Below, one piece after another: positions 1-9,772 of a DNA stretch of 64,000 bases (the stretch's first letter is position 1; each line of letters opens with the position of its first letter). The DNA comes from Ruegeria marisrubri (GTDB lineage Bacteria; Pseudomonadota; Alphaproteobacteria; Rhodobacterales; Rhodobacteraceae). The stretch is taken from positions 1 through 64,000 of the forward strand of contig NZ_LQBQ01000004.1 of the NCBI RefSeq assembly GCF_001507595.1. The letters run 5' to 3'. The notes under the pieces are model-generated. The model did no database searches, had not been told where the DNA came from, and was given only the letters and a program-made list of their open reading frames with translations. A program made the position numbers and the translations under genes.

Positions 1-101
<101 letters not shown>

Positions 102-206
102 TCAGGCGCCCTTTGCGGTTTGGGGGACCCACTTGTCCCGGTTTCCTCTGCGCGCGCGAGATATTTGGTTCAGGCGGGAAAATCAAGCACCTCCTTGGGA
201 AAAGCG

Positions 207-803
207 CTAACCTTGAGCCGGTTTTTGCGTCACCGGGGCGCTTTCGAGGGGTGTCATCAGTACGGGTCGCTTGTCGAACCAACCGTTCTTGCGGTGTTCC
301 TCGGCGATCCACTCCTCGACCCGGTCCGCCACTTTCAGCGCCAAACCCTTCATCTGCTCTTCCTTGGTGCGGGCATGGCCCGAGCCCATCAGGGCGCTTT
401 CGCTGGTGGTGTCCTCGAGCACCTGGATCTGCTCGGCCTTGGCCAGGAATTTTTTCTGGCCCACGTCATAGATGTTGACCAGTACGATGGCCGTGCTTTT
501 GGGGTTGTAGATCACCGGAACGCCCGGCGGCGCCAGCATGTAGCCTTCGAGGCTGATGCCGATGTCATATTCCTGCGATCCCTGATAGCGGCCGAGACGA
601 AGGTCGATCGCCTTTTCGATCGCATCCGTCCATTCCTTTGGGGTCGCATCGCGCGAAACCGGCCCCTGCACGGCCTTGTCGGCAAAGGCATAGTTCACGC
701 GCAGCTTGAACTCGCCCAGATCCTCCGGAGCCTCATACTCTTGCGTCTGCGTGCAGGCGCCAAGCAGCGCCAAGGCGGAAATCAGGGTCAGGATGCGGAA
801 CAT
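207..803 (-). CDS. Putative lipoprotein, unknown function
   Basis: A 198-residue protein starting MFRILTLISALALLGAC. The hydrophobic segment ends in a lipobox (LLGAC), so Cys17 is probably lipidated and the protein anchored in the cell envelope. A start ten codons upstream (833) would bury the signal peptide, so 803 is preferred. The mature part is acidic and mixed alpha/beta in look, with no motif I recognise. It is transcribed towards tuf and lies downstream of parC on the same strand, but a strong hairpin at 847-875 separates it from parC, so it is probably its own transcription unit. Confidence 0.75.
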   Translation of the reverse strand: MFRILTLISALALLGACTQTQEYEAPEDLGEFKLRVNYAFADKAVQGPVSRDATPKEWTDAIEKAIDLRLGRYQGSQEYDIGISLEGYMLAPPGVPVIYNPKSTAIVLVNIYDVGQKKFLAKAEQIQVLEDTTSESALMGSGHARTKEEQMKGLALKVADRVEEWIAEEHRKNGWFDKRPVLMTPLESAPVTQKPAQG

Positions 804-846
804 GTTCTCGTCTCGATAGGCCTGCTTTTCCAACGGGTGTAGCGCA

Positions 847-875
847 CCGATACGGCCCGTGCCAAGCCGTATCGG
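847..875 (-). terminator. Hairpin downstream of parC
   Basis: Perfect 10-bp inverted repeat CCGATACGGC/GCCGTATCGG with a 9-nt loop, between the parC stop and the lipoprotein start. There is no long T-run on the minus strand, so this may be a weak intrinsic terminator or an mRNA 3'-end stabiliser. Confidence 0.5.
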
Positions 876-903
876 CGGTTTCCCCCTGTTTCAGCCAAGG
901 GCG

Positions 904-3252
904 TCACGAGAACTTGTAGTCACGCGGGAAGCCATAGGGCGGCTTTTTACCGACGCTCGCCCGCTTGGCCAGCCACGGCGTCATGTCGGGCTCGTGCCGG
1001 GTCTTGTCGCCGCCCATCGACCATTTCAACCCGTCTTCCCAGTTGAAGGTGGTCAGGTCGGACAGGCCGCCATCCAGTTCCAGAGTGCCCTGACGACCGC
1101 GCGCCATGTTGTATTTCTGCAAACGCACACCCTTGCCGCGCGTCATCTCGGGCAGCTCGGAGACCGGGAACACCAGGAACTTGCCGTTCTGCGACACCAC
1201 GGCGACGTGATCGCCCTCGACCGGTTTGCAGATCACCGCGCGTTCATCGTCCTTGACGTTCAGCACCTGCTTGCCGTTGCGGGTCTGGGCCAGAACGTCA
1301 TCCTCGGGCACGACAAAGCCGTTGCCCGCATCCGAGGCCACCAGCAGCTTGCGCCCCGGCTTGTGGATCAGGATGTCGACGATCTGCGCCTCGTTGGGCA
1401 GATCCACCATCAGGCGCAGCGGCTCGCCCATCCCCCGCCCGCCGGGCAGGTTCGCGGCGCTGACCGTGTAGACCCGCCCGTTCGAGGCAAAGATCAGCAG
1501 CCGGTCGGTGGTTTCCGCGTGGAAGATGAAACGCGGCCCGTCGCCGTCCTTGAACTTCAACTCGCGGTTCAGGTCGATATGGCCGGTCATGGCGCGGATC
1601 CAGCCCATCTGCGAGCAGACCACCGTGATCGGCTCGCGGTCGATCATCGCCTCGAGCGGCACCTCTTCGACCGCGCCGGCCTCGGCAAAGCGGGTGCGGC
1701 GGGCGCCGCCCTCGTAATCCTTGCCGAACTTCTTCTTGGTCTCCTTGATCTGCTCGGCGATCCGCGCCCATTGCAGGGATTCGTCGGCCAGCAGGTCCTC
1801 GAGATCGGCGCGTTCCTCCATCAGCTTGTCGCGCTCGCGGATCAGCTCCATCTCTTCGAGGCGGCGCAGGCTGCGCAGGCGCATGTTCAGGATCGCGTCG
1901 ACCTGAACTTCGGACAACTCGCCCTCGCCCGGTGCGGGCGAGACATAGTCGGCCTCGCTGGTGGCCCGGACATGGTCGATGCCCCAGTTCTCGCGCATCA
2001 GCGCGGCCTTGGGGTCGTCGTCATAGCGGATGATGTCGATCACCCGGTCGAGGTTGAGGAAGGCGACGATGAAGCCTTCGAGCACCTCGAGCCGGTGGTC
2101 GATCTTGGCCATGCGGTGACGCGAACGGCGCAGCAGCACCTCTTGCCGGTGGTCGAGGAAGGCGCGCAGCACCTCCTTCATCGAGCAGACCTTGGGCGTC
2201 ACCCCGTCGATCAGCACGTTCATGTTCAGGCTGAACCGCACCTCGAGATCCGAGTTGCGATACAGCATGCTCATCAGCACCTCGGGGTCCACGTTTTTCG
2301 AACGCGGTTCCAGGATCAGGCGGATGTCGTCGGCGGATTCGTCGCGGACATCGCCCAGGATCGGGATCTTCTTGGTCTGGATCAGCTCGGCGAGCTTTTC
2401 GATCAGCTTGGATTTCTGGACCTGATACGGGATCTCGGTCACCACGATCTGCCACTGGCCGCGGCCCAGATCCTCGATTTCATACTTGCAGCGCAGCCGG
2501 AACGAGCCGCGCCCGGTGCGATAGGCCTGGGCGATGTTCTCGGGCGGCTCGACGATGACGCCACCGGTCGGGAAATCCGGCCCCGGCACATAGTTCAGCA
2601 ACGTGTCGTCACGGGCGTCGGGTGTCTTGATCAGATGCAGGCAGGCGTCGCACAGCTCGGCGATGTTGTGCGGCGGGATGTTCGTGGCCATGCCCACCGC
2701 GATCCCCGACGCGCCATTGGCCAGCAGGTTCGGGAAGGTCGCCGGCAGCACCACCGGTTCGCGCAGCGTGCCGTCGTAGTTGTCGCGGAAATCGACGGCA
2801 TCCTCGTCGAGCCCTTCGAGCAGCGCCTCGGCGACGATGGTCATGCGCGCCTCGGTATAGCGCGAGGCCGCCGGGTTGTCGCCGTCGATGTTGCCGAAAT
2901 TGCCCTGCCCGTCCACCAGCGGGTAACGGACGTTGAAATCCTGCGCCAGACGCGCCATCGCGTCATAGATCGCGGCGTCGCCGTGCGGGTGGTAGTTACC
3001 CATCACGTCGCCCGAGATCTTGGCGGACTTGCGGAACCCGCCCGAGGAACTGAGTCGCAATTCGCGCATCGCGTAGAGGATTCGCCGGTGAACCGGCTTC
3101 AATCCGTCGCGCGCATCGGGCAAGGCCCGGTGCATGATGGTGGACAGCGCATAGGTCAGATAACGCTCGCCAATTGCTCGGCGCAGCGGTTCCGCCACCT
3201 CTTCCCCGCCTTCGGGGGGCACCATGTTGGGGTCATCCACGATATCGGTCAT
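904..3252 (-). CDS. parC: DNA topoisomerase IV subunit A
   Basis: A 782-residue type IIA topoisomerase A subunit that, with ParE, decatenates daughter chromosomes. The breakage-reunion domain has the region [12 protein letters not shown] near residues 88-99 and the catalytic Tyr132 in [10 protein letters not shown]-terminal beta-pinwheel blades follow and are short, as in ParC rather than GyrA; no canonical GyrA box was seen. A start at 3303 is possible, but the family-typical beginning is the ATG at 3252 (MTDIVDDPN). The usual replicative partner parE is not in the window. GyrA is the alternative; length and the C-terminus favour ParC. Confidence 0.92.
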   Translation of the reverse strand: MTDIVDDPNMVPPEGGEEVAEPLRRAIGERYLTYALSTIMHRALPDARDGLKPVHRRILYAMRELRLSSSGGFRKSAKISGDVMGNYHPHGDAAIYDAMARLAQDFNVRYPLVDGQGNFGNIDGDNPAASRYTEARMTIVAEALLEGLDEDAVDFRDNYDGTLREPVVLPATFPNLLANGASGIAVGMATNIPPHNIAELCDACLHLIKTPDARDDTLLNYVPGPDFPTGGVIVEPPENIAQAYRTGRGSFRLRCKYEIEDLGRGQWQIVVTEIPYQVQKSKLIEKLAELIQTKKIPILGDVRDESADDIRLILEPRSKNVDPEVLMSMLYRNSDLEVRFSLNMNVLIDGVTPKVCSMKEVLRAFLDHRQEVLLRRSRHRMAKIDHRLEVLEGFIVAFLNLDRVIDIIRYDDDPKAALMRENWGIDHVRATSEADYVSPAPGEGELSEVQVDAILNMRLRSLRRLEEMELIRERDKLMEERADLEDLLADESLQWARIAEQIKETKKKFGKDYEGGARRTRFAEAGAVEEVPLEAMIDREPITVVCSQMGWIRAMTGHIDLNRELKFKDGDGPRFIFHAETTDRLLIFASNGRVYTVSAANLPGGRGMGEPLRLMVDLPNEAQIVDILIHKPGRKLLVASDAGNGFVVPEDDVLAQTRNGKQVLNVKDDERAVICKPVEGDHVAVVSQNGKFLVFPVSELPEMTRGKGVRLQKYNMARGRQGTLELDGGLSDLTTFNWEDGLKWSMGGDKTRHEPDMTPWLAKRASVGKKPPYGFPRDYKFS

Positions 3253-3396
3253 AGATGCTGTGATACGCCGCCTGAGCCTTGTGGTAAAGCAATCCGCAAG
3301 CATTTTGCTGGGGACAAGTCGGCCATTTGCAACAAAGGTGGATTTCCTTTCCGCCCTGCCCCGTTTTTTCGACTCGCAGGCGGGATTGTGCTAATA

Positions 3397-3424
3397 TTTC
3401 GGCCATAGAGTTTCGGCCATAGAG
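3397..3424 (+). repeat. Tandem 14-bp duplication upstream of SH3-domain gene
   Basis: The unit TTTCGGCCATAGAG occurs twice head to tail, in the 213-bp gap between divergent parC and the SH3-domain gene, 42 bp before the latter's ATG. It lies in the likely promoter or leader region. Confidence 0.85.
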
Positions 3425-3465
3425 TTACGTCTTTTTTGTTTCACGTTTTTTTCGGGAGTTGCGCC

Positions 3466-4119
3466 ATGACGCGCCTGATCGTTTTGACTTTCGCCTTTCT
3501 TGCATGGGCATTCTACGAAATGAGCGACGGAGCTGATTTCGAACCGCGTGGCGTACGCCCTCCCAAGCCTGAAAACGTGGCTGCGGCACCGGCTCCAAAA
3601 CCCGAACCTCGCGCCCTGACCTTTGAAACAAGCCCCGACAAGCTGGTCTTCAAGGCCGCTTTGGGTCCGGCCAAGACACTGACGGTCCCTCCCGGACAGA
3701 ACGCTCAGGGGAACGAAGACACCAAGCCGAAGGGTCAGGCCATATTCAGCCTTGCCCAGATGTCGGCAGGGCTGAACGCGGATCAGGCGGTCGGGGCCGA
3801 GAATACCACAAAGATCACCCTGATCTCGATGGAACAGGGGGCGGCGGGGCTGCAACAAGAGGACGTGGTAGCGGATACCGACCAGGAGGTCGAACCCGCC
3901 TATGCCGAGCCCGTCAAGGACATTCGGCAAGTGACCGGAACGCGCGTGAACATGCGCAACGGTCCGGGCACCATCTATCCGGTCATCGCCAAGCTGGGCA
4001 TGGGCCACCAGGTCGAGGTGCTCGACGACCCGGGCATCGGCTGGCTGCGCCTGCGCGTGTTGCCCGAGCAACAGCTGGGTTGGATTGCGGCTTCTCTGGT
4101 CAGCAAAAAGGCAAACTGA
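3466..4119 (+). CDS. Secreted or membrane-anchored SH3-domain protein
   Basis: A 217-residue protein. The first 17 residues form a hydrophobic N-terminal segment (MTRLIVLTFAFLAWAFY), giving a signal peptide or anchor. A long Pro/Ala-rich low-complexity linker follows. The last ~60 residues are a bacterial SH3 domain with the hallmark TRVNMRNGPG...GWLRLRV...GWIAASLV. Such domains usually bind peptidoglycan or cell-wall peptides. The start at 3466 is preferred because GGGAG lies about eight bases upstream; an ATG at 3436 would prefix a non-signal-like stretch. No operon partner is evident. Confidence 0.8.
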   Translation: MTRLIVLTFAFLAWAFYEMSDGADFEPRGVRPPKPENVAAAPAPKPEPRALTFETSPDKLVFKAALGPAKTLTVPPGQNAQGNEDTKPKGQAIFSLAQMSAGLNADQAVGAENTTKITLISMEQGAAGLQQEDVVADTDQEVEPAYAEPVKDIRQVTGTRVNMRNGPGTIYPVIAKLGMGHQVEVLDDPGIGWLRLRVLPEQQLGWIAASLVSKKAN

Positions 4120-4187
4120 CGGCCGACGGCATTGCCCTGTGCCGAGCCTCGCAATAGCTATGTCAGAGGCTCACATCTGGGAACGAC

Positions 4188-5015
4188 ATGCAGAAATCCA
4201 TTCTCATTACGGGGTGCTCTTCGGGCATCGGACTGGACGCGGCGCACGGCATGCGGGCGCGCGGCTGGCGCGTTTTCGCGTCCTGCCGCCAGCAACGTGA
4301 CTGCGACCGCCTGCGGGCGCAGGGCTTTGACAGCCCGCGAATCGACTATACCGACGCCGAGAGCATCCGCACGGGCCTGAACCAGACGCTCGAGGCGACC
4401 GGCGGCACTCTGGACGCGCTGTTCAACAACGGCGCCCACGGACTGCCGGGCGCGGTCGAGGATGTCCCGACCGAGGCGTTGCGCCACATCTTCGAGACCA
4501 ACGTATTCGGATGGCACGAGCTGACCCGGCAGGTGATTCCGGTGATGCGGGCGCAGGGGCATGGGCGGATCGTGCAGAACTCGTCGGTTCTGGGTCTGGT
4601 CGCCTTTCCATGGCGCGGGGCCTATGTGGCGACGAAATACGCGGTCGAAGGGCTGACCGACACCCTGCGGCTGGAACTGCGCGGCACCGGCATCCACGTG
4701 ATTCTGATCGAACCCGGTCCCATCACCTCGAAGCTACGCGAAAAGGCGATCCCGCTGTTCGAACGCTTCATCGACTGGGAGAACTCGGCACTGCGTGAGA
4801 AATATGAAAACTCGCTGCTGAAACGGCTTTACGAGGGATCCGGCCCGGACCGATTCGAGCTGCCGCCATCGGCGGTTACCGACAAGCTGGCCCATGCCGT
4901 CAGCGCAAAACGCCCCCGGTCTCGTTACTACGTCACCACGCCGACCTATGTCGCGGGCTATCTGCGCCGCGTTCTGCCCACGGGCGCCATCGACCGCATC
5001 CTTTCCGGCGTCTGA
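4188..5015 (+). CDS. Short-chain dehydrogenase/reductase (SDR family)
   Basis: A 275-residue classical-type SDR. It has the N-terminal nucleotide-binding motif TGCSSGIG, the structural NNGA motif, and the catalytic Ser with YxxxK (NSSVLG...YVATKYAVEGL). It should catalyse NAD(P)-dependent oxidation or reduction of a hydroxyl/carbonyl substrate; the substrate cannot be read from the sequence. The C-terminus is longer than the minimal ~250 residues, a feature of SDRs annotated as SDR family NAD(P)-dependent oxidoreductases near membrane or lipid metabolism. It stands alone with 68 bp to the previous gene. Confidence 0.85.
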   Translation: MQKSILITGCSSGIGLDAAHGMRARGWRVFASCRQQRDCDRLRAQGFDSPRIDYTDAESIRTGLNQTLEATGGTLDALFNNGAHGLPGAVEDVPTEALRHIFETNVFGWHELTRQVIPVMRAQGHGRIVQNSSVLGLVAFPWRGAYVATKYAVEGLTDTLRLELRGTGIHVILIEPGPITSKLREKAIPLFERFIDWENSALREKYENSLLKRLYEGSGPDRFELPPSAVTDKLAHAVSAKRPRSRYYVTTPTYVAGYLRRVLPTGAIDRILSGV

Positions 5016-5094
5016 TCGGAAATAAGGGTTCGCTTTTCACCCACCCAGACGCTAGACCGGCACAAATGAAACCCGAAACCAGCACGAGGACTAC

Positions 5095-5295
5095 ATGGAT
5101 CTGCTGATGGTGATCCTGTTGCTGGCCATGGCGGCGGTCGTCGTCGTTCTGGCCATCGGCATTTCGAATTTCGGCAAGGGCGGAATGGCCGCTGCCAAGA
5201 AAAGCAACAAGATGATGCGCCTGCGCATCCTGTTCCAGTTCATTGCCGTGGTGCTGATCGTGCTCTACGTCTATCTGCGTGGTCAGGGGATGTAA
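5095..5295 (+). CDS. Twin transmembrane helix small protein
   Basis: A 66-residue protein with two hydrophobic helices (about residues 2-22 and 43-61) joined by a short basic loop (KKSNKMMRLR). This matches the alphaproteobacterial twin-helix/HIG1-like small inner-membrane proteins. It ends 3 bp before the cobalamin adenosyltransferase gene, a pairing that is common in alphaproteobacteria, so the two are probably co-transcribed. The function is unknown. Confidence 0.8.
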   Translation: MDLLMVILLLAMAAVVVVLAIGISNFGKGGMAAAKKSNKMMRLRILFQFIAVVLIVLYVYLRGQGM

Positions 5296-5298
5296 CGC

Positions 5299-5880
5299 AT
5301 GGTCGTTCTGAACAAGATCTATACCCGCACCGGAGACCGCGGCCAGACCGCCCTTGGAAACGGCGAGCGGGTCGCGAAATATTCCGACCGGGTCGAGGCC
5401 TACGGCACCGTGGACGAGTTGAACGCCTTTGTCGGCGTCGCCCGGGTCGAGGCCATCGAAATCGACGAATACCTCGATGAGGCGCTGGCCCGGATCCAGA
5501 ACGACCTGTTCGATCTGGGGGCCGACCTGTGCCGGCCCGACATGGACAAGGATGACGAGGCCGAGTTCCCGCCCCTGCGCATGGTCGCAGAGCAGGTGGA
5601 ACGGCTCGAGTCCGAGATCGACGCGATGAACATGACGCTCGAGCCGCTGCGCAGCTTCATCCTCCCCGGCGGTTCGCCGCTGGCGGCGCAGTTGCATGTC
5701 TGTCGCACCGTGGCGCGCCGGGCCGAACGGCAGGCGGTGGAACTGTCGAGCGTGGAAGCGGTGAACGAGGTGGCCGTGCGGTATCTCAACCGTCTCAGCG
5801 ACTGGTTTTTTGTCGCGGCCCGCTGCGCCAACAATGGCGGCGAGGACGACGTGCTGTGGGTTCCGGGGGCAAATCGCTGA
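5299..5880 (+). CDS. Corrinoid adenosyltransferase, PduO type
   Basis: A 193-residue ATP:cob(I)alamin adenosyltransferase that attaches the 5'-deoxyadenosyl ligand to reduced corrinoid, giving the coenzyme used by methylmalonyl- and ethylmalonyl-CoA mutases. The N-terminal KIYTRTGDRGQT is the family's ATP-binding motif, and VDELNAFVG and LPGGS follow in the expected order. Near the C-terminus, the RRAER and NRLSDWFF regions match the trimeric PduO fold. Length is normal. It follows the twin-helix gene by 3 bp. Confidence 0.93.
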   Translation: MVVLNKIYTRTGDRGQTALGNGERVAKYSDRVEAYGTVDELNAFVGVARVEAIEIDEYLDEALARIQNDLFDLGADLCRPDMDKDDEAEFPPLRMVAEQVERLESEIDAMNMTLEPLRSFILPGGSPLAAQLHVCRTVARRAERQAVELSSVEAVNEVAVRYLNRLSDWFFVAARCANNGGEDDVLWVPGANR

Positions 5881-6070
5881 AAGAAACGGTGGTGAGGGGA
5901 CGAAACTTTGTTGCGTTTAGCGGTCGAAAAATGTCGGAACGCGACGTCTCAGGACCATGACGTGACGATTTTGCCCTGTTGCGAAGCCGCGTGACCCGTT
6001 ATCAAACGCCTCGAGAGCATTGGTGGAGTCGCGACGCGGCTTGCCGTTTTTGTAAGGAGCATACGCAAAA

Positions 6071-6829
6071 ATGAAGGTACTTGTGCCTGTCAAGCGCGTG
6101 ATTGACTACAACGTGAAGGTTCGCGTCAAGGCGGACGGAAGCGGTGTCGATCTCGCCAATGTCAAGATGTCGATGAACCCGTTCGACGAGATTGCGGTCG
6201 AAGAGGCGATCCGCCTGAAAGAGAAGGGCCAGGCCGACGAGGTCGTGGCGGTCTCGATCGGCGTGAAGCAGGCGCAGGAGACGCTGCGCACCGCGCTGGC
6301 GATGGGCGCAGACCGCGCCATCCTGGTGGTTGCGGCCGATGACGTGCACACCGATATCGAGCCGCTGGCGGTTGCCAAGATCCTGGCCAAGGTGGTCGAG
6401 GAAGAGCAGCCCGGCCTGGTGCTCTGCGGCAAGCAGGCGATCGACAACGACATGAACGCCACCGGCCAGATGCTGTCGGCGCTCTTGGGCTGGAGCCAGG
6501 GCACCTTTGCGTCCGAACTCAACATCGAGGGCGACACCGCCAAGGTCACCCGCGAGGTGGATGGCGGTCTGCAGACCATCTCGGTCAAGATGCCGGCCAT
6601 CGTCACCGTGGACCTGCGCCTGAACGAGCCGCGCTATGCCTCGCTGCCCAACATCATGAAGGCGAAGAAGAAGCCGCTGGACGAGAAGACCGCCGCCGAT
6701 TACGGCGTCGACGTCTCTCCGCGCCTGGAAATCGTCAAGACCGAAGAGCCGCCGGCACGCGCGGCGGGCATCATCGTGGGCTCGGTTGACGAGCTGGTCG
6801 AGAAACTCAAGGAAGCGGGGGCTGTGTGA
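6071..6829 (+). CDS. etfB: Electron transfer flavoprotein beta subunit
   Basis: A 252-residue beta subunit of the soluble ETF heterodimer, which takes electrons from acyl-CoA dehydrogenases and passes them to ETF-ubiquinone oxidoreductase. It opens [20 protein letters not shown] and carries the family segments [16 protein letters not shown] and [21 protein letters not shown] lies about ten bases before the ATG. A 190-bp non-coding leader precedes it. Its stop shares one base with the etfA start (TGATG), so translation is coupled. Confidence 0.97.
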   Translation: MKVLVPVKRVIDYNVKVRVKADGSGVDLANVKMSMNPFDEIAVEEAIRLKEKGQADEVVAVSIGVKQAQETLRTALAMGADRAILVVAADDVHTDIEPLAVAKILAKVVEEEQPGLVLCGKQAIDNDMNATGQMLSALLGWSQGTFASELNIEGDTAKVTREVDGGLQTISVKMPAIVTVDLRLNEPRYASLPNIMKAKKKPLDEKTAADYGVDVSPRLEIVKTEEPPARAAGIIVGSVDELVEKLKEAGAV

Positions 6830-7755
6830 TGGCTGTTCTTCTTCTCGCTGAAGTCAACAATGGTGAACTGGCGCTGGACGCGACCGCCAAGGCCGTGGCC
6901 GCAGCCAAGCAACTGGGCGACGTGACCGTTCTGGCCGCCGGTGGCTCTGCCGCCGCAGCCGGCGAGGCCGCCGCCAAGATCGACGGCGTGTCCAAGGTGC
7001 TGGTCGCCGAGGATCCGTCGCTGGGCCACCGCCTGGCGGAATCGACCGCGGCGCTGATCGTCAGCCTGGCGGACGGTTACGAACACATCGTCGCCCCTGC
7101 CACCACCGACGCCAAGAACGTGATGCCGCGGGTTGCCGCGCTGCTGGACGTGATGGTGATCTCGGACGTGTCGGGCGTCGTGGACGCGTCGACCTTCGAG
7201 CGCCCGATCTACGCGGGCAACGCGATCCAGACGGTCAAGTCGAACGACGCCAAGAAGGTGGTCACCATCCGCACCTCGAGCTTCGACGCCGCCGGCGAAG
7301 GCGGCTCGGCCCCGGTCGAGACCGTGTCGGTCGGCGAGAACCCGGGCCTGTCGGAATGGGTCGAGGACAAGGTGGCCGAGAGCGACCGTCCGGAACTGAC
7401 CTCGGCCGGCATCGTGGTGTCGGGCGGCCGCGGCGTCGGCTCGGAAGAGGATTTCAAGCTGATCGAGGGCCTGGCCGACAAGCTGGGCGCCGCCGTCGGC
7501 GCCAGCCGCGCGGCCGTCGACTCGGGCTATGCCCCGAACGACTGGCAGGTGGGCCAGACCGGCAAGGTGGTGGCCCCGCAGCTCTACATCGCCGTGGGCA
7601 TCTCGGGCGCGATCCAGCACCTGGCCGGCATGAAGGACTCGAAGGTCATCGTCGCCATCAACAAGGACGAAGAAGCACCCATCTTCCAGGTCGCGGACTT
7701 CGGCCTGGTCGCCGACCTGTTCCAGGCCGTGCCGGAACTGACCGAGAAACTCTGA
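6829..7755 (+). CDS. etfA: Electron transfer flavoprotein alpha subunit
   Basis: A 308-residue FAD-binding alpha subunit, partner of EtfB. The C-terminal FAD site shows VSGGRGVGS, the [16 protein letters not shown] region and NKDEEAPIF, all signature segments. The start is the ATG at 6829 (MAVLLLAE), overlapping the etfB stop by one base; a GTG three bases earlier is in frame but less likely. A strong hairpin follows at 7795-7820. Together with hbd downstream this is a beta-oxidation/butanoate electron-transfer locus. Confidence 0.97.
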   Translation: MAVLLLAEVNNGELALDATAKAVAAAKQLGDVTVLAAGGSAAAAGEAAAKIDGVSKVLVAEDPSLGHRLAESTAALIVSLADGYEHIVAPATTDAKNVMPRVAALLDVMVISDVSGVVDASTFERPIYAGNAIQTVKSNDAKKVVTIRTSSFDAAGEGGSAPVETVSVGENPGLSEWVEDKVAESDRPELTSAGIVVSGGRGVGSEEDFKLIEGLADKLGAAVGASRAAVDSGYAPNDWQVGQTGKVVAPQLYIAVGISGAIQHLAGMKDSKVIVAINKDEEAPIFQVADFGLVADLFQAVPELTEKL

Positions 7756-7794
7756 GGCGGGACGGGCAAAGGCCCGCCCCCAAGGAATTCCGCG

Positions 7795-7820
7795 AAGGCC
7801 CGCCCAGGTGGCGGGCCTTT
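7795..7820 (+). terminator. Intrinsic terminator after etfA
   Basis: Stem AAGGCCCGCC/GGCGGGCCTT, 10 bp, with a 5-nt loop and a short T-run. It sits between the convergent etfA and DUF6473 genes and can serve both. Confidence 0.8.
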
Positions 7821-7821
7821 G

Positions 7822-8649
7822 TCATGACAGGTCCATCAGAGCTCGATAGAGCCGTTCCGATATCTCGCGATGCGTCGCGGGGCCGATCAGATGCTCGGCC
7901 GAAGGCTGCTGGAGAACACCGAACAACATGTCCTCAAGCTCGTGCGACTCGGCCGAGGCCCTGACCGGGATTTCGACGATCGCCGCGCAGGCGGGACGCA
8001 GGCGCGAGACCATGTGGGAATCCACCAGAAGCGGCTCGGTGCCGAGAGCGTCTGGAGCGCCGGATTTTGACCCGGACTCATAGCGGAGCCACAACAGGAC
8101 GACCGGCACCTGCAACCTTGCGATCAAATCCTGCAAACGCTCGCTCCACGCATTTCGCAGCTGGTCCAAGACCGTCTCGAAACGCGCGTCGGCCAAGGCG
8201 TGAAGTCGCCCCAACAAGTGCCGTGTGAAATGGAACTCGGTGAAGTCGACTTCTGGATACAATCCCCTGAGCATTTCAGTCGGTGCCAGGAAACGGTCGT
8301 TTCGACGTGGATGCACCCGGAACAAGTCATTCGACAGGCTGTGCGCCCCTGGAACTTGCAGGATGCAGACCTCGGCCCCATTCGCCAGCTCGATCAGCGT
8401 TTCATCACCGGACATGGCCTCAAGCCCGCAGCAGATGCTGCCCAGGTTCAGGCAGGTGCGGCCGATTCTCTGTTCCAGCAACGCAGGGAACGGTTCTCCG
8501 ACAAAACGGCCGAAAGTCTCGGTTCCGCCAAGGCACGCGGTGTACGGGCCGTCCAAAGACTGCCGCGGCCCGCGGAACTGCAATCTGGATGCTCCGTATG
8601 TGCACAAGGGGTCAGAAGGCACCTCGGCACTTGGTCTGTCATAACTCAT
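7822..8649 (-). CDS. DUF6473-type protein, unknown function
   Basis: A 275-residue protein that I place in the DUF6473 family, common in roseobacters, from its start MSYDRPSAE, the segment [12 protein letters not shown], and a long C-terminal region with hydrophobic beta strands ([12 protein letters not shown]). The fold suggests a GDSL/SGNH or sulfotransferase-like role, but I see no certain catalytic motif. The start at 8649 removes 47 poor N-terminal codons. It lies on the opposite strand between etfA and hbd. Confidence 0.65.
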   Translation of the reverse strand: MSYDRPSAEVPSDPLCTYGASRLQFRGPRQSLDGPYTACLGGTETFGRFVGEPFPALLEQRIGRTCLNLGSICCGLEAMSGDETLIELANGAEVCILQVPGAHSLSNDLFRVHPRRNDRFLAPTEMLRGLYPEVDFTEFHFTRHLLGRLHALADARFETVLDQLRNAWSERLQDLIARLQVPVVLLWLRYESGSKSGAPDALGTEPLLVDSHMVSRLRPACAAIVEIPVRASAESHELEDMLFGVLQQPSAEHLIGPATHREISERLYRALMDLS

Positions 8650-8815
8650 GCCAACCGCCCATGAACTGTGAACCGATGAACACGCTAGGGCCGCGAGGGT
8701 TGCGATTCCCCTAATGCGCTCATTTGAAGCAAATTGGGGAGACTGCGGACCCTTGCCGCCGCCCCCAACCTGCCAGTAAGGTCGCGGCAACCCTTGGGGA
8801 AAGGCACCGGAAAAG

Positions 8816-9691
8816 ATGGAAATTAAGACGGTCGGAGTGATAGGCGCGGGTCAGATGGGCAACGGGATCGCCCACGTCATGGCACTGGCGGAATATGACG
8901 TGTTGCTGACCGATGTCAGCCAGGAAGCGCTGGACAACGCAATGGAGACGATCCGGGCGAACATGGCCCGGCAGGCTTCGCGCGGGAAAATCACGGAAGA
9001 AGAGATGGAAGCGGCGCTGGGGCGCATCAAGACCACGCTGAACCTGCCGGATCTGGGACAGACCGACTTGGTGATCGAGGCCGCGACCGAACGCGAAACC
9101 ATCAAGCAGGCCATTTTCGAAGATTTGCAGCCGCATCTTCAGCCGCACACGATCCTGACCTCGAACACCTCGTCGATTTCGATCACGCGCCTGGCCAGCC
9201 GCACGGACCGGCCCGAGCGGTTCATGGGGTTCCACTTCATGAACCCGGTGCCGGTGATGCAGCTGGTGGAGTTGATCCGCGGCATCGCCACCGATGAAGA
9301 GACCTACAACGCTTGTAAAGCGGTGGTAGACAGGCTGGGCAAGACGGCGGCCAGCGCCGAGGATTTCCCGGCCTTCATCGTGAACCGGATCCTGATGCCG
9401 ATGATCAACGAGGCGGTCTATACGCTGTATGAGGGGGTGGGCAACGTCCAGTCGATCGACCAGTCGATGAAGCTGGGGGCGAACCACCCGATGGGGCCTC
9501 TGGAACTGGCCGACTTCATCGGGCTGGACACCTGCCTGGCCATCATGAACGTGTTGCATGACGGGCTGGCCGATACCAAATACCGCCCCTGTCCGCTGCT
9601 GACCAAGTATGTCGAGGCGGGATGGTTGGGCCGCAAGACCCAGCGCGGGTTCTATGACTATCGCGGCGAGGTGCCGGTACCGACCCGGTAG
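8816..9691 (+). CDS. hbdA: 3-hydroxybutyryl-CoA dehydrogenase
   Basis: A 291-residue NAD(P)-dependent dehydrogenase converting 3-hydroxybutyryl-CoA and acetoacetyl-CoA. The Rossmann motif GAGQMGNGIAHVMA opens the protein. The catalytic His lies in GFHFMNPVPVMQLVE, and the C-terminal domain has NRILMPMINEA and NHPMGPLELADFIGLD. Full length for the stand-alone enzyme. GGGGAAAGG precedes the start. Closeness to etfBA fits short-chain acyl-CoA or polyhydroxybutyrate metabolism. Confidence 0.95.
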   Translation: MEIKTVGVIGAGQMGNGIAHVMALAEYDVLLTDVSQEALDNAMETIRANMARQASRGKITEEEMEAALGRIKTTLNLPDLGQTDLVIEAATERETIKQAIFEDLQPHLQPHTILTSNTSSISITRLASRTDRPERFMGFHFMNPVPVMQLVELIRGIATDEETYNACKAVVDRLGKTAASAEDFPAFIVNRILMPMINEAVYTLYEGVGNVQSIDQSMKLGANHPMGPLELADFIGLDTCLAIMNVLHDGLADTKYRPCPLLTKYVEAGWLGRKTQRGFYDYRGEVPVPTR

Positions 9692-9697
9692 CGACGG

Positions 9698-9734
9698 GAG
9701 GGGGCCAGCCCCCTCGCCCGGATTTCATCCGGGC
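9698..9734 (+). terminator. Double hairpin after hbd
   Basis: Two consecutive stems: GAGGGGG/CCCCCTC (9698-9715, 4-nt loop) and GCCCGGAT/ATCCGGGC (9716-9734, 3-nt loop). They lie between convergent genes and directly before the repeat at 9742-9765. Confidence 0.6.
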
Positions 9735-9741
9735 TCACCCC

Positions 9742-9765
9742 CGGGATATTTTTCGCCAGATGAAG
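9742..9765 (+). repeat. Roseobacter-type intergenic repeat, copy 1
   Basis: CGGGATATTT, six bases, then AGATGAAG. The second copy at 57167-57191 is in the opposite orientation with one extra base in the first block. Both lie between convergent genes next to hairpins. Confidence 0.6.
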
Positions 9766-9772
9766 GCGCGGC

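Noticed and set aside
161..185. Third copy of the intergenic repeat upstream of tuf
   Set aside because: GAGATATTTGGTTCAGG resembles the first block, but the AGATGAAG block is not there.
859..3408. 849-residue open frame on the plus strand opposite parC
   Set aside because: It is the antisense shadow of parC: His/Gln/Asp-rich low-complexity text without motifs, as GC-rich genes often produce on the other strand.
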